This document shows positions 1 through 10,702 of a DNA stretch of 64,000 nt, one piece after another; position 1 is the first letter of the stretch; every line of letters starts with the position of its first letter. The translations under genes were made by a program, and so were the position numbers. The DNA is from Cyclobacterium qasimii M12-11B (GTDB taxonomy: Bacteria; Bacteroidota; Bacteroidia; Cytophagales; Cyclobacteriaceae): contig NZ_ATNM01000091.1 of assembly GCF_000427295.1 (NCBI RefSeq), forward strand, positions 124,001 through 188,000, read 5' to 3'. A model generated the notes under the pieces. The model was not told the origin of the DNA and did not search any database. It saw nothing but the letters and a program-made list of their open reading frames with translations.

Positions 1-52
1 ACTGATGATAGGATAAAAAGAAATAAAGAACAGACAGCCAAGAGCTGACCAT
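1..52 (-). CDS. possible start of a gene running off the left edge
   Basis: On the minus strand an ATG at 52-50 opens a frame of 17 codons without a stop up to the window edge (begins MVSSWLSVLYFF), hydrophobic like a signal peptide. A TAnnTTTG -7 element lies at 86-79 on the same strand, which would start transcription about 20 bases before the ATG. This is too short to identify, and the frame may close just outside the window. Confidence 0.2.
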   Translation of the reverse strand, partial: MVSSWLSVLYFFLSYHQ

Positions 53-78
53 TCTTTTCTGTTTTAAACCTTATGGCA

Positions 79-86
79 CAAATATA
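79..86 (-). promoter_or_regulatory. Bacteroidota -7 element (TATATTTG) pointing out of the window
   Basis: The minus strand reads TATATTTG, an exact match to the Bacteroidota -7 consensus TAnnTTTG. A TTTG that could be the -33 element lies at 113-110, but the spacer is about 23 bases, somewhat longer than the usual 19-21. It would drive the possible gene at the left edge. Confidence 0.3.
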
Positions 87-606
87 ATCAAATAGAAGGA
101 GATAAAAAACAAAGCCAATCACCCGCACAAAACACAACAAAACCTTGTTAACATTTGGCAATCCTTAAGATAACCTAGTAAAGAAGGCCCAACACAATTG
201 CCCTAAGTCAAAATAAAGCCCAAGCACATATTAGTTAAGATGGACAGTCAATAGTGCCTCTCATTCAGTGAATGAAAATACTGATACAAAACCCCTGAAG
301 ACAACACCTATTTACCCTTCAAAGCCAAAATCTACCTTAGCCAACAACCAACACTTACTTTTATCATATTTTATCATAGAATATACATTTTCATTTTTAA
401 TATTATTTCAACGATACACTAACGATTCGAAACATATAATCGTGTTATTTTAACACTTTATTAGAATAAACGTACATCATTAACATTTCGTAATACCTTT
501 TAAATCCACACCCTCCTTGCCCAATTGTTTATCTTAAAAATTACTATCAACTTTAAAGTGTCATATTAACCTTTCTTTAATAATTTTTAACCTAACTAAA
601 TAAAGA
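87..606. other. gene-free AT-rich region upstream of susC
   Basis: About 520 bases without a convincing gene. A 61-codon GTG-initiated frame at 268-453 has no recognisable domain and AT-driven composition, so I leave it out. The stretch is probably the long upstream region of the SusC operon. I could not pick out a confident -33/-7 pair for susC. Confidence 0.5.
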
Positions 607-3600
607 ATGCAAAACTATTTACCCAAAATTAAATTGTTTTTGTTAGGCCTGGCATTGCTATTAGCAAGTAGCCTAACATTACATGCACAGTCCAAAGAAG
701 TGACGGGAACTGTCATTTCCGGAGAGGATAACCTACCCTTACCGGGTGTCTCGGTACTGGTAAAAGGCACTGTAAGAGGTGCGGTATCTGATATAGATGG
801 AAAATATAAAATCACATTACAACCATCTGATCAAACTATCATATTTTCTTTCGTAGGTTTCGAAAGTAAAGAGGTGACAATTAGTAACCAAAGCACCGTT
901 GACATCACCTTAAACCCTGACATGCAATCACTAAGCGAAGTGATCGTGGTTGGATACGGGGAACAGAAGAAGGAAACCATTACAGGTTCCGTAGCTACTG
1001 TTAAAGGTGCTGATCTGGTAAAATCACCGGCCATGAACCTTTCAAATTCTATCGCAGGTAGAATGTCTGGTGTAATCGCCGTGAATAGAAGCGGTGAGCC
1101 AGGTTATGACGGTGCAGGTATTAGAATTCGTGGATCCAATACCCTTGGAAACAACGATGCTTTAATTGTAATTGATGGAATTCCCGCAAGAGCTGGCGGT
1201 ATTGACCGATTAAACCCTAATGACATTGAAACCATCTCTGTATTAAAAGATGCATCTGCAGCCATTTATGGAGCAAGGGCCGCAAATGGTGTAATTCTGG
1301 TAACAACCAAAAGAGGTAAAGAAGGCAAGCCCGAACTTACCTATCAGTTTAACCAAGGATTTGCCCAACCTACTACTATACCTAAGTTGTCTGATGCCGC
1401 TCAGTATGGTGAAATGCTCAACGACCTGAACGTTTATGAGCTTCCTTCCAGCGAATGGAGATCTGCTACAGATGCCTATAGATCTACAGGTACTTACCTA
1501 ACACAGGGAGGGCAGGAAAGAACTGCGCCATTTAGCCCTGAAGCATTGGCATTGCACCGATCAGGTACTGACCCTTGGAACTACCCTAATACTGATTGGT
1601 ATGGTGAGACTTTAAAAACCTGGTCTCCACAGACAAGGCACAATTTGCAGTTGAATGGCGGTTCAGAAAGTTTAAGGTACATGGCTTCTTTGGGCTACCA
1701 AAATCAGGATGCCTATTACAAAAATTCAGCAACAGGATTCAAGCAATATGACATGCGAATCAACCTGGATGCAAAGATCAATGAATACATTGACCTTCAA
1801 TTAGGCGTATTGGCAAGGCAAGAGTACCGCTTTTTCCCTACCAGAGGAGCAGGTGCTATTTTCAGAATGCAGATGAGGGGCAAGCCACATGAGCCTGCTT
1901 ATTGGCCTGATGGCAGACCTGGTCCGGATATTGAAAATGGAGAAAACCCAGTGGTGATCACTACAAATGCTACTGGATACGACAGAGATACAAGAAATTA
2001 TTTCCAAACCAATGGTGCTTTGAATATCAAAATACCAGGGGTTGAAGGATTGAAATTTCAGGGAACAGCCGCAATTGATAACCTCAGCAGATTCCAAAAA
2101 AGATGGGAAACGCCATGGATCCTATACCAAAAAGGCAATGGCTTTGAGGCAGATGGAGTAACACCTATACTTGTTCCCAGTCAAAGGGGACCAGCTGAAC
2201 CAAGATTAAGGCAAGAAAACATCAACCAATTGAACATATTGCTAGGCGGTATTCTTACCTACGAAAAGCAAATTGGTGATCACAGTTTTAATGCCCTGGC
2301 AGGTGTCAATAAAGAAACTGTCGAAGGGGATGATTTCTTTGCCTACAGAAGATACTTTATCTCTCCAGCCATCGACCAGATGTTTGCAGGTGGAGATTCT
2401 GAAAAAGACAACGGTGGTGGGGCTTTTACCAGAGGTCGTCTCAATTATTTCGGAAGGGTTGCTTACAACTACCAGGAAAAATACCTTTTAGAATTTCTTT
2501 GGAGGTTTGATGGTTCTTATATCTTTCCTGAAGCTTCCAGATTTGGTTTTTTTCCAGGTGTAATGGCCGGTTGGGTGGTTTCAGAAGAAGATTTCTGGAA
2601 AAACAATATCTCTGCCATGGACTTCTTCAAAATCAGAGGATCCTGGGGACAAATGGGTAATGACCAAATATATTATGACGACGAACTTCAGGAATACCAG
2701 TTCCTGGCCACTTATGGTTTCAGAAGTCAGATATTGGAAAACACAGAAGCCAAAACTTTGTATGAAACCAGGGTTCCTAACAATGCAATTACCTGGGAAG
2801 TGGCGAACAATTCTAACATAGGAATAGAAGGTCAAATGTATCAAGGAAAAGTTTTCTTCGAATTTGATTACTTCTATAACAAGCGTACCAATATCCTTTG
2901 GAGAAAAAATGCATCTGTTCCTCAGTCAAGTGGGTTAGCTTCTTTGCTACCTGCTGAGAATATCGGAGAGGTAGAAAACAAGGGTTTTGACATCAATATT
3001 GGTTACAGGGGGCAAAAGGGAGACCTCTCCTACAGTGTCAGCGCAAATGGTGGCTATGCCAAGAACAACATTCTTTTCTGGGATGAGCCTCCTGGAGCAC
3101 CCGCATGGCAACTGTCTACCGGAAAGCCTATGAATACTCCAGACCCAGTATACTTATACGACGGTGTATTCCCTAACCAGGCTGCTATAGATTCTGAAAA
3201 CCTGGATTATTCAGACATTACCAATAATCTACGTCCTGGCGACATGAAGTTTAAAGATTACGATGGTGATGGTCATATCACGCCTCTGGATAGGGTCAGG
3301 CTTGATAAAAACAATATCCCAAGGTTTCAGGGTGGTGTCAATCTTAACGCCTCCTTCAGAAACTTTGACTTAGCGATACTGTTCCAGGGAGCTGCCGGTG
3401 CCATTGCACAGGTAAGTCTTGGAGAATCTGGAAACATTGGTAATTATCTTTTGGAATTTTACGAAAACAGGTGGACAGTCGACAATGAAAGCTCGGAATA
3501 CCCTAGAATTGCCAACAGGAGTGACCAGTATTATTCCAATGGAAATGATTTTTGGTTCAGAAGTTCAGATTACATTAGGTTAAAAAACTTTGAAGTAGGC

Positions 3601-3783
3601 TATACTGTTCCCGAGCAATTTGGCGACAGGTTCGGCATAAGCAACCTAAGGTTCTATGCCAACGGGCTAAATCTCATCACCTGGGATAAACTAAAAGTCT
3701 ATGATCCTGAATCTGATAACGCTACAGGACAATATTACCCACAAGCTAGGGTAATCAACGCTGGTTTGTCCGTAACATTCTAA
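607..3783 (+). CDS. susC-like: SusC/RagA-family TonB-linked outer-membrane transporter
   Basis: A 1058-aa outer-membrane TonB-dependent transporter of the SusC/RagA family, the usual length for the family. Order of parts: signal peptide (residues 1-27, ending LHAQ), a carboxypeptidase-regulatory-like beta-sandwich (about 30-105, with the typical LPGVSVLVKG and VSDIDGKY motifs), the SusC signature VIVVGYGEQKKE (about 113-124), the plug domain (about 125-240, including IRIRGSNTL and DASAAIYGARAANGVI), then a 22-strand-type barrel to a C-terminal Phe. It should pair with the SusD-like lipoprotein 17 bases downstream and import a large substrate with TonB-ExbBD energy. The substrate is unknown: no glycoside hydrolase or peptidase is adjacent. 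The neighbours are instead an FG-GAP lipoprotein and haloperoxidase-like enzymes. No ECF/anti-sigma pair precedes it. Confidence 0.95.
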   Translation: MQNYLPKIKLFLLGLALLLASSLTLHAQSKEVTGTVISGEDNLPLPGVSVLVKGTVRGAVSDIDGKYKITLQPSDQTIIFSFVGFESKEVTISNQSTVDITLNPDMQSLSEVIVVGYGEQKKETITGSVATVKGADLVKSPAMNLSNSIAGRMSGVIAVNRSGEPGYDGAGIRIRGSNTLGNNDALIVIDGIPARAGGIDRLNPNDIETISVLKDASAAIYGARAANGVILVTTKRGKEGKPELTYQFNQGFAQPTTIPKLSDAAQYGEMLNDLNVYELPSSEWRSATDAYRSTGTYLTQGGQERTAPFSPEALALHRSGTDPWNYPNTDWYGETLKTWSPQTRHNLQLNGGSESLRYMASLGYQNQDAYYKNSATGFKQYDMRINLDAKINEYIDLQLGVLARQEYRFFPTRGAGAIFRMQMRGKPHEPAYWPDGRPGPDIENGENPVVITTNATGYDRDTRNYFQTNGALNIKIPGVEGLKFQGTAAIDNLSRFQKRWETPWILYQKGNGFEADGVTPILVPSQRGPAEPRLRQENINQLNILLGGILTYEKQIGDHSFNALAGVNKETVEGDDFFAYRRYFISPAIDQMFAGGDSEKDNGGGAFTRGRLNYFGRVAYNYQEKYLLEFLWRFDGSYIFPEASRFGFFPGVMAGWVVSEEDFWKNNISAMDFFKIRGSWGQMGNDQIYYDDELQEYQFLATYGFRSQILENTEAKTLYETRVPNNAITWEVANNSNIGIEGQMYQGKVFFEFDYFYNKRTNILWRKNASVPQSSGLASLLPAENIGEVENKGFDINIGYRGQKGDLSYSVSANGGYAKNNILFWDEPPGAPAWQLSTGKPMNTPDPVYLYDGVFPNQAAIDSENLDYSDITNNLRPGDMKFKDYDGDGHITPLDRVRLDKNNIPRFQGGVNLNASFRNFDLAILFQGAAGAIAQVSLGESGNIGNYLLEFYENRWTVDNESSEYPRIANRSDQYYSNGNDFWFRSSDYIRLKNFEVGYTVPEQFGDRFGISNLRFYANGLNLITWDKLKVYDPESDNATGQYYPQARVINAGLSVTF

Positions 3784-3800
3784 ATCTCAAAACCTTGAAT

Positions 3801-5663
3801 ATGATGAAAAATATAAAATATCTAGGGTTGGCATTAACGATCTCTTTTCTCAATTTCTCTTGTGATGAAGAGTTTTTAAATGCACCACCCCAAGGAGAAG
3901 TTTCTGAATCTGCCGTATGGACAGATGCAGGGCTCGCAGAAGCATTTGTGACTGACCTTTACATAGGTTTAGGTCAGGGTGGTTTTAGTGAGCAGGCTTT
4001 GGCCTCATTAACAGATGAAGCCATCTTTACCCACCCGGGCAGGAATATAACCACAATCACTGAAGCCAGGTCTAACCCACAAGAACCAGGATGGATGGAC
4101 TATACCAGAAACTGGCCAGACTTGTACAGCAATTTGAGAGCAACCAATATAGCGATCGACAACCTGTCAACCCCACTATTTGACAATGATGGCGGAATAG
4201 CAGATCGTTTGTTAGGTGAAGCATCATTTATGCGTGCCTACTTTCACCATCAATTGTTAAGGAATTTCGGTGGTATACCAATTGCCGACAAGACCTTTAC
4301 TCTAGACGAGGAAACCTACGAACTTCCGAGAAATACCTATGAAGAAGTAGTGGATTTTATAATCGCTGATTTAGATAAAGCGGCTACTTTATTGGCTGGA
4401 AAAGACCTCGTCAGAGGTAGAGCAAATGAAATTGCCGCCCTTGCCTTGAAGTCAAGGGTACTGATTTACGCAGCCTCTGACTTGCATGACATGTCTACAG
4501 CCTCCTCAAAATCGCCTGTGATTTCAAGTTACCAAAACAAGGAACTCATTGGTTATTCCAGTGGCAGCCAAACAGAACGATACCAGGCTGCTGCTGCAGC
4601 AGCCAAAGCCGTTCTTGACAAGGCAAGTGGAAATATGCTGGACCTATCGGCACCTTTATCTCCTGAGGAAGCTATTCAAACTTATATGAATAACTCACTT
4701 TCGAGAAATGGTGGAGAGAAAGAAATGATATTCGGAAGGTACTTCTTGGCCCAAAAGCCAGAAACCGGCGGACGTCATGGCCTTCACAATGGCCCAAATG
4801 GATACAATAACTGGGCAGGAAACACCCCTGTACAACTTCTCATCGATGATTATCAAATGATGGATGGCTCAGATTTTGATTGGGACGATGAGGAACATGC
4901 AAGTGCTCCTTATGAGGACCGTGAGCCAAGATTTTATGCAACTTTCCTTTATGAAGGTGCTCCATGGAAACCACGTTCCTCAGCAAATCAAGCAAGGGAT
5001 CCATTAGGTCAAATCCAAACAGGAACTTATGAAGTACTCAATGGTGAAGGCCAAAAAGTAACTCATTTTGGTCTTGACACCAGAAATAGCCCTATTGAGG
5101 ATTGGAATGGCAGTTACACCGGCTATTATATCCGGAAATTTGTAGAGCCAGATCCGAACTTCGTAGATCAGAACACCTGGCAGGAAATTCCCTGGCCAAA
5201 TATTCGGTTTACCGAAGCTGTCTTTAATTACGCGGAAGCGAATATTGGCTTAGGCAATGATGAGGAAGCCAGAACCTATTTAAACAAAATCAGATTTAGA
5301 GCAGGTCTTCCAGCCGTGACTGCCTCAGGTGAGGAATTAATGGAAGTCCTTATCAATGAGAAGCGCAAGGAGATGGTCAATGAGGAGCAACGGTATTATG
5401 ATGCGAGGCGTTGGATGATTGCTCCAGATACTTTTGGAAGACAGGCCAATGGAATCAATATCGTGGGAACGCTAAAATCAGGCAAGGACGTAACTATCTA
5501 CAGTTACAATACTGAAAATTACGATTATTCCTATGAGGTAATCAACATTGATCCTGGCAAGGAAAATCGACTCTGGCTTGACAAAATGTATTTTATGCCA
5601 ATCAATTTTGATGAAATGCAGCGAAACAGAGAACTCATTCAAAATCCAGGTTACGAAGATTAA
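3801..5663 (+). CDS. susD-like: SusD/RagB-family outer-membrane lipoprotein
   Basis: A 620-aa SusD/RagB-type surface lipoprotein that caps the SusC-like transporter and captures substrate. The N-terminus carries a lipoprotein signal ending in FLNFSC (lipidated Cys21), followed by the family features: an early DEEFLNAPPQGEVSE segment, helical TPR-like regions, FMRAYFHHQLLRNFGG (about 145-160) and the C-terminal SusD region with FNYAEANIGLG, YLNKIRFRAGL and INEKRKEMVNEEQRYYDARRW-like motifs. I start at the ATG at 3801, because the frame also opens with an upstream TTG at 3795 that would add two residues. It follows susC after 17 bases and is certainly in the same transcript. A strong terminator sits 20 bases after the stop. 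Confidence 0.93.
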   Translation: MMKNIKYLGLALTISFLNFSCDEEFLNAPPQGEVSESAVWTDAGLAEAFVTDLYIGLGQGGFSEQALASLTDEAIFTHPGRNITTITEARSNPQEPGWMDYTRNWPDLYSNLRATNIAIDNLSTPLFDNDGGIADRLLGEASFMRAYFHHQLLRNFGGIPIADKTFTLDEETYELPRNTYEEVVDFIIADLDKAATLLAGKDLVRGRANEIAALALKSRVLIYAASDLHDMSTASSKSPVISSYQNKELIGYSSGSQTERYQAAAAAAKAVLDKASGNMLDLSAPLSPEEAIQTYMNNSLSRNGGEKEMIFGRYFLAQKPETGGRHGLHNGPNGYNNWAGNTPVQLLIDDYQMMDGSDFDWDDEEHASAPYEDREPRFYATFLYEGAPWKPRSSANQARDPLGQIQTGTYEVLNGEGQKVTHFGLDTRNSPIEDWNGSYTGYYIRKFVEPDPNFVDQNTWQEIPWPNIRFTEAVFNYAEANIGLGNDEEARTYLNKIRFRAGLPAVTASGEELMEVLINEKRKEMVNEEQRYYDARRWMIAPDTFGRQANGINIVGTLKSGKDVTIYSYNTENYDYSYEVINIDPGKENRLWLDKMYFMPINFDEMQRNRELIQNPGYED

Positions 5664-5682
5664 TCTAATTTCTGTAGACAAT

Positions 5683-5714
5683 AAAAAAGAGCGATCAATT
5701 GATCGCTCTTTTTT
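5683..5714. terminator. perfect palindromic terminator after susCD
   Basis: A 32-base perfect palindrome: A6 followed by GAGCGATCAA, then its exact complement ending in T6. The stem with T-tract on both strands makes it a bidirectional rho-independent terminator. It separates susCD from the FG-GAP gene, which therefore probably has its own promoter or depends on read-through. Confidence 0.85.
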
Positions 5715-5969
5715 GATTTATAGAAAGGCAAAGAATGTCTTCCCAAATAAGTTGCAGACCTGCTACTTGGGAATGAAGCAAATCCAAAACAAAGTTACGA
5801 TTCAATTATTATCCTCTCATGATTAATAAGGGCATCAAAAGTCCTCTCCACTCAAAAGAACAAGGATTTAGGCTTTAATCATTAAATCTTTATCTGTAGG
5901 ATAAGCCTTCTCTTTATAAGGAGAAGCTGTCAAAACTCATTATATTAGCATTACTATTGAATCATTCCT
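5715..5969. other. gene-free spacer between susCD and the FG-GAP gene
   Basis: About 255 bases with no convincing gene. It must hold the promoter of the downstream lipoprotein gene if the terminator is efficient, but I see no clear TAnnTTTG element. Confidence 0.4.
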
Positions 5970-8900
5970 ATGTCCAATATTCTACGCAATAAAATACTGT
6001 TTACTTTCGCCCTGTTGGCATTGATTGGCTGTCAAAAGGAATCGATTGAAACAAATGAATTAAAGCAATTTACACTTTTAAACCCTCAGGAAAGTGGGGT
6101 AATGTTTGAAAATACGCTTACAGAGGGATTGAATACTAACATACTCATGTATGAATATTTTTATAATGGCGGAGGAGTAGCTGTTGGAGACCTTAATGGA
6201 GATGGTTTTGAGGACCTGTATTTTTCTGGCAATATGGTTGAAAACCGCCTTTACCTCAACAAAGGAAACATGCAATTTGAGGACATCACCGCTCAGGCAG
6301 GTGTGGCCACCAAAGCTGCTCCATGGAAAACAGGAACGTCCATGGCTGATGTAAATGGAGATGGCCTTTTGGATATCTATGTATGCTACTCAGGAAATTT
6401 ACCTCCTGGTAAAAGAAAAAACCAACTCTTTATCAATCAGGGAAACTCGGAGAATAACCTCCCAACTTTTATAGAGATGGCTGGTCATTATGGTGTAGAC
6501 AGTGAGGCTACCAGTACACAGGCAAGTTTCTTTGACTATGACAATGATGGGGATCTGGATCTTTTTCTACTCAACCACAATCCAAAATCAATCCCCATAT
6601 TGGATGAAGCCAATACAAAGGAAATTTTGAAAATGACAGACCCAGCCGGGCCTCAATTATTCAGGAATGATGGGGAAACTTTTACAGAAGTTACTGAAAA
6701 AGCTGGGATCTTAAAGGTGGCTTTATCCTATGGCCTGGGAGCAGGAATAGCAGACACCAATGGCGATGGTTGGCTGGACATATATATTAGCAATGACTAT
6801 ACAGTTCCTGACTATCTGTATCTCAATAATGGTGATGGGACCTTCACAAATAACATTAACAATGCTTTGGGGCATATTTCGCACTTTTCAATGGGAAATG
6901 ATATTGCAGACATAAACAACGATGGACACGCGGACATTTTCACTTTGGACATGCTACCGGAAGACAATAAAAGACAAAAGCTTCTAATGGCTCCAGACAA
7001 CTACGAGAAGTTTGAATTCGGCCTGAAAATGGGTTTTCATCACCAATACATGCGCAACATGTTGCACATTAACAATGGCAATGGGGATTTTAGTGAGGTT
7101 GGACAGATGGCGGGAATTTCAAATACAGACTGGAGCTGGTCTGCCTTGTTTGCAGATTTTGACAATGATGGGTTAAAAGATTTGTTCGTCACCAATGGTT
7201 ATGCCCGGGATTACACCAATCAGGATTTCCTGAAATACATGGCAGATTACTTAAAAAACAATAAAAACGGACTTAGAAGAGACAACGTCCTGGAATTGGT
7301 TCATCAAATGCCCTCCTCAAATCTCCATAACTACATCTATAAAAATCTTAACGGATATAAATTTGAGAATAAAGTGGAATCCTGGGGCTTAGATCAAAAA
7401 GTAAACACCAATGGTGCAGCATACGCTGATCTGGACAACGATGGGGACATGGACCTGATAACAAATAATATCAATCAACCCGCCTCTATTTATAGAAACA
7501 ACGCAGATAGTCTCTCCAGTGAGAATTACTTAAAGGTAAACTTAAAAGGCGCGCATAAAAACAGCTTTGGGATAGGTGCAAGAATACGTATTTATTCAAA
7601 CGGAAAATTGCAACAGCAGGAGCAAATGCCAGTCAGAGGGTACCAATCCTCTGTAAGTCCAATCCTACATTTTGGTTTGGGAACAGCTACCAGTATAGAT
7701 TCTTTAGAAATTTTATGGCCAGGCGGTCAAGTGGAACGTCTACGAGACATTAAGGCAAACCAAACCCTCACCCTTGCTCAGCAAAATGCGGATGAGAAAT
7801 TATATAAACAGGAAAAGACACTAACCTTGTTAGCTAAAATCCCTTCCCCAATTGATTATAAGCCCATCTCGAAATCAATCAATGATTTCAAAAGGCAGCC
7901 ACTTTTGGTAAACCCAATATCTTTTTCGGGACCGGTAATGGTTAAAGCTGATATCAATAACGATGGGTTGGAGGATATTTTTATAGGAGGACAAGCTGGC
8001 GAATCGGGCCTTTTATGGATGCAAGTTCAAAAAGGTGTTTTCAAAGAAAGAAAACACCAGCCTTTGAAACTGACCGAGACCACCAGGACACCGATGCAGT
8101 GTGGGCTGATTTTAATGGAGATGGAACCATTGATTTATACGTCGCTAGTGGAGGCTATGGCGATTTCCTTCCCACAGACGAGCGACTACAAGACAGGTTG
8201 TATTTAAATGACGGAAAGGGAAATTTAAGCCGAATTGATCATTCCCTTCCAACGATGCTTACCAGTACCGGAGCAGTCGCAGCTAATGACGTCAACAAAG
8301 ATGGATTTCCTGATCTTTTTGTTGGGAGCAGGGTGATTCCAGGCCGCTACCCTGAAATCCCGAAAAGTTACCTCCTTATAAACAATGGTGAAGGGCTTTT
8401 TCGGGATGAAACGGAACTATGGTGTAAGGACCTTAGCACTCTTGGTCTGATTACAGATGCGGAATGGGTAGACTTGAATGGAAATGGCAATGTTGAACTG
8501 ATTGTAACTGGAGAATGGTTGCCACTCACCGTATTTGAAAATGACGGGCAAAACCTCCACAATGCCAGCTCAGACTATTTCCAACATGAATACAATGGAT
8601 GGTGGAACAGCCTCCACATCTCAGACGTGGATTCAGACGGTAGGCCAGATATTATTGTCGGCAACCAAGGCTTGAACAGCCAGGTGAAAGTTAGTACCGA
8701 CGAACCTGCGGAAATGCATTATAAAGATTTCGACAATAACGGAGCAGTAGACCCCATTTTGAGTTTTTACATTCAGGGAAAATCTCACCCTTTCCTTACC
8801 CGAGACGAGCTTCTTGATCAAATATCCATGATGCGTACCCGGTTTACGGATTATGAAACCTATGCTGAAGCTGGGTTAGAAAATATTTTCAGTAAAGAGG

Positions 8901-9292
8901 AATTGGAAAACGCAGGGTATTTCAAAGCAACTTTATTAGAAACAAGCCTTTTTCTTAACAAGAAAGAAGGATTTCAAAAAACTACCCTACCTTCGGAAGC
9001 TCAAATATCTCCGGTATTTGCGATTGAAAGTCTGGACATAAACAAAGATGGTCATTTGGATTTGATCCTAACAGGGAATATTTCCAATGCCCGACTCCGC
9101 TTTGGTAAATTTGATGCAAACCATGGACTTGTGTTCTTAGGGGATGGCAAAGGTGATTTTGAATACCTCCCTCAACGTTTTTCAGGATTGAATTTAAAAG
9201 GAGATGTTCGAAGTATTTTAGCAATTGATGACCTACTCCTATTTGGCATTAATCAAAAAATGATAAAAGCTTACCAAGCGGGGCAAAATTAA
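5970..9292 (+). CDS. FG-GAP/VCBS and ASPIC-UnbV lipoprotein, frame broken by one base
   Basis: A large secreted lipoprotein, about 1107 aa once the frame is restored. Signal ends LALIGC (Cys21). It carries many Ca-binding FG-GAP/VCBS beta-propeller repeats (DLNGDGFEDLYF, DVNGDGLLDIYV, DYDNDGDLDLFL, DTNGDGWLDIYI, DINNDGHADIFT, DFDNDGLKDLFV, DLDNDGDMDLIT), then an ASPIC/UnbV-like domain (about residues 520-600, GIGARIRIYSNG and FGLGTATSIDSLEILWPGG), then a second set of propeller repeats. The frame breaks at the A4 run 8051-8054. Adding one A gives VFKERKTPAFETDRD and joins the two frames exactly (first frame closes at 8207, second runs to 9292). A sequencing error is more likely than a true pseudogene. 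It is followed after 11 bases by the haloperoxidase gene. The role is probably surface binding or scaffolding; this is inference. Confidence 0.85.
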
Positions 9293-9303
9293 ATACACAG
9301 CCA

Positions 9304-10665
9304 ATGAATACTTTAAAGATAAATCTTAAAAAGCCATTTGGGACTGTTTATTTTGTTTTTGTCCTAACAACTTTGCTGCTGATAAATTCCTGTCAGGCAC
9401 CATTACCCAAGCAGGAAATCCCTGCCAAAAGCATAGAATGGGTCACTGAGAAAATGACTGAGTTGATGGTTCACGACATCACCAATCCACCTTTGGCCGG
9501 CAGGTTTTATGGCTATGCTTGTCTTTCAGGCTATGAAACCATTGCCAGTATGAATAAAGATTACCCCTCATTTACTGGGTTTTTAAACGAATTCCCCTCA
9601 GTATCAATCCCTGAAAATGAAAGCCCATCCATTGAAATAAGCGCGCTATTTGCCATGCTTCAAACGGCAGCCGCGATGCAACCTTCCGGCTCTCAGCTCA
9701 AGTCATTAAGACAATCCTTCTCTGATTCCTGTAAAACATGGGGCTATTCAGAAGAAGAAATTTCTGCTGCAGAGCAATACGCTACAAAAATAAGTGGACA
9801 AATATTAAATTATGCGCAGAAGGACAAATACCGTGACATTAGCAATTATCCCAGGTACCAACCTTCCGAAGGAGAAGGGAATTGGTACCCTACACCACCT
9901 GGGTATTTTGCGCCAGTAGAACCTTATTTCAATACGGTCAGGCCATTTACCTTAAAAACTGCCGACCAATTCCAACCTTTACCACCGGTGGCCTTTTCAA
10001 CAGACCCTAACTCAGAATTTTACAGTTTAATGCAGGAAGTTTACTCCCTGGAAATGAACAAAGAACAACGTGAAATCGCTGGATTTTGGGATTGTAACCC
10101 ATTTGCGCTAGAGGAAACGGGACACCTTATGGTAGGGATCAAACAGATCTCCCCTGGAGGGCACTGGATGGGCATTACTGCAATTGCCTGCCAGCAATCA
10201 AACCTGGACTTTTATGAAACTTTAAAAATCAATTCTTTGGTAGCCATCGGTTTAATGGATGGGTTTATCAGCTGTTGGGATGAAAAATACAGAAGCGACA
10301 GGATAAGGCCTGAAACAGCCATCCGCAAGTACATAGACCCAAACTATCAACCCATGCTTCAAACACCTCCTTTTCCTGAATACCTCAGTGGACACTCGAC
10401 CATATCTACCACTTCAGCAGTCATTCTCACCTACTTTTTTGGTGACAATTACAAATACACAGATACTGTAGAGGAACAATATGGTTTGGGCAGTAGAAGT
10501 TATACTTCTTTTATGCATGCGTCTGAAGAGGCAAGCATCTCCAGATTATATGGTGGTATACATTATATGGATGCCATTACCAGAGGACAGGATCAGGGCA
10601 AAGAAGTTGGAAATTGGATTATTGAAAATTATCAAAAGCACCTGAGCCACTCAAGTCGATATTAA
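9304..10665 (+). CDS. vanadium-haloperoxidase-like PAP2-fold lipoprotein (copy 1)
   Basis: A 453-aa lipoprotein (signal ending LLINSC) of the vanadium-dependent haloperoxidase / PAP2 acid phosphatase superfamily. The N-terminal half has the family helix motif MVHDITNPPLAGRFYGYA. The catalytic oxyanion pocket is visible: KYRSDRIRP (K-x6-R-P, about residue 329), YLSGHS (about 361) and SRLYGGIHYMD (SR-x5-H, about 414-421), with the axial-ligand-type His in the last motif. Either haloperoxidase or phosphatase activity fits, since both use this pocket. The CDS begins 11 bases after the FG-GAP gene and belongs to the same transcript. A paralogue follows at once. Confidence 0.85.
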   Translation: MNTLKINLKKPFGTVYFVFVLTTLLLINSCQAPLPKQEIPAKSIEWVTEKMTELMVHDITNPPLAGRFYGYACLSGYETIASMNKDYPSFTGFLNEFPSVSIPENESPSIEISALFAMLQTAAAMQPSGSQLKSLRQSFSDSCKTWGYSEEEISAAEQYATKISGQILNYAQKDKYRDISNYPRYQPSEGEGNWYPTPPGYFAPVEPYFNTVRPFTLKTADQFQPLPPVAFSTDPNSEFYSLMQEVYSLEMNKEQREIAGFWDCNPFALEETGHLMVGIKQISPGGHWMGITAIACQQSNLDFYETLKINSLVAIGLMDGFISCWDEKYRSDRIRPETAIRKYIDPNYQPMLQTPPFPEYLSGHSTISTTSAVILTYFFGDNYKYTDTVEEQYGLGSRSYTSFMHASEEASISRLYGGIHYMDAITRGQDQGKEVGNWIIENYQKHLSHSSRY

Positions 10666-10702
10666 AAAGCGCTTAAAATATTATTTTTATATCTTTACAA
10701 TT

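Noticed and set aside
268-453. 61-codon frame upstream of susC
   Set aside because: GTG start, AT-driven composition, no domain, no promoter or RBS evidence.
8015-8060. Programmed -1 frameshift in the FG-GAP gene
   Set aside because: No X-XXY-YYZ slippery heptamer in the reading frame, and five other genes show the same kind of homopolymer indel.
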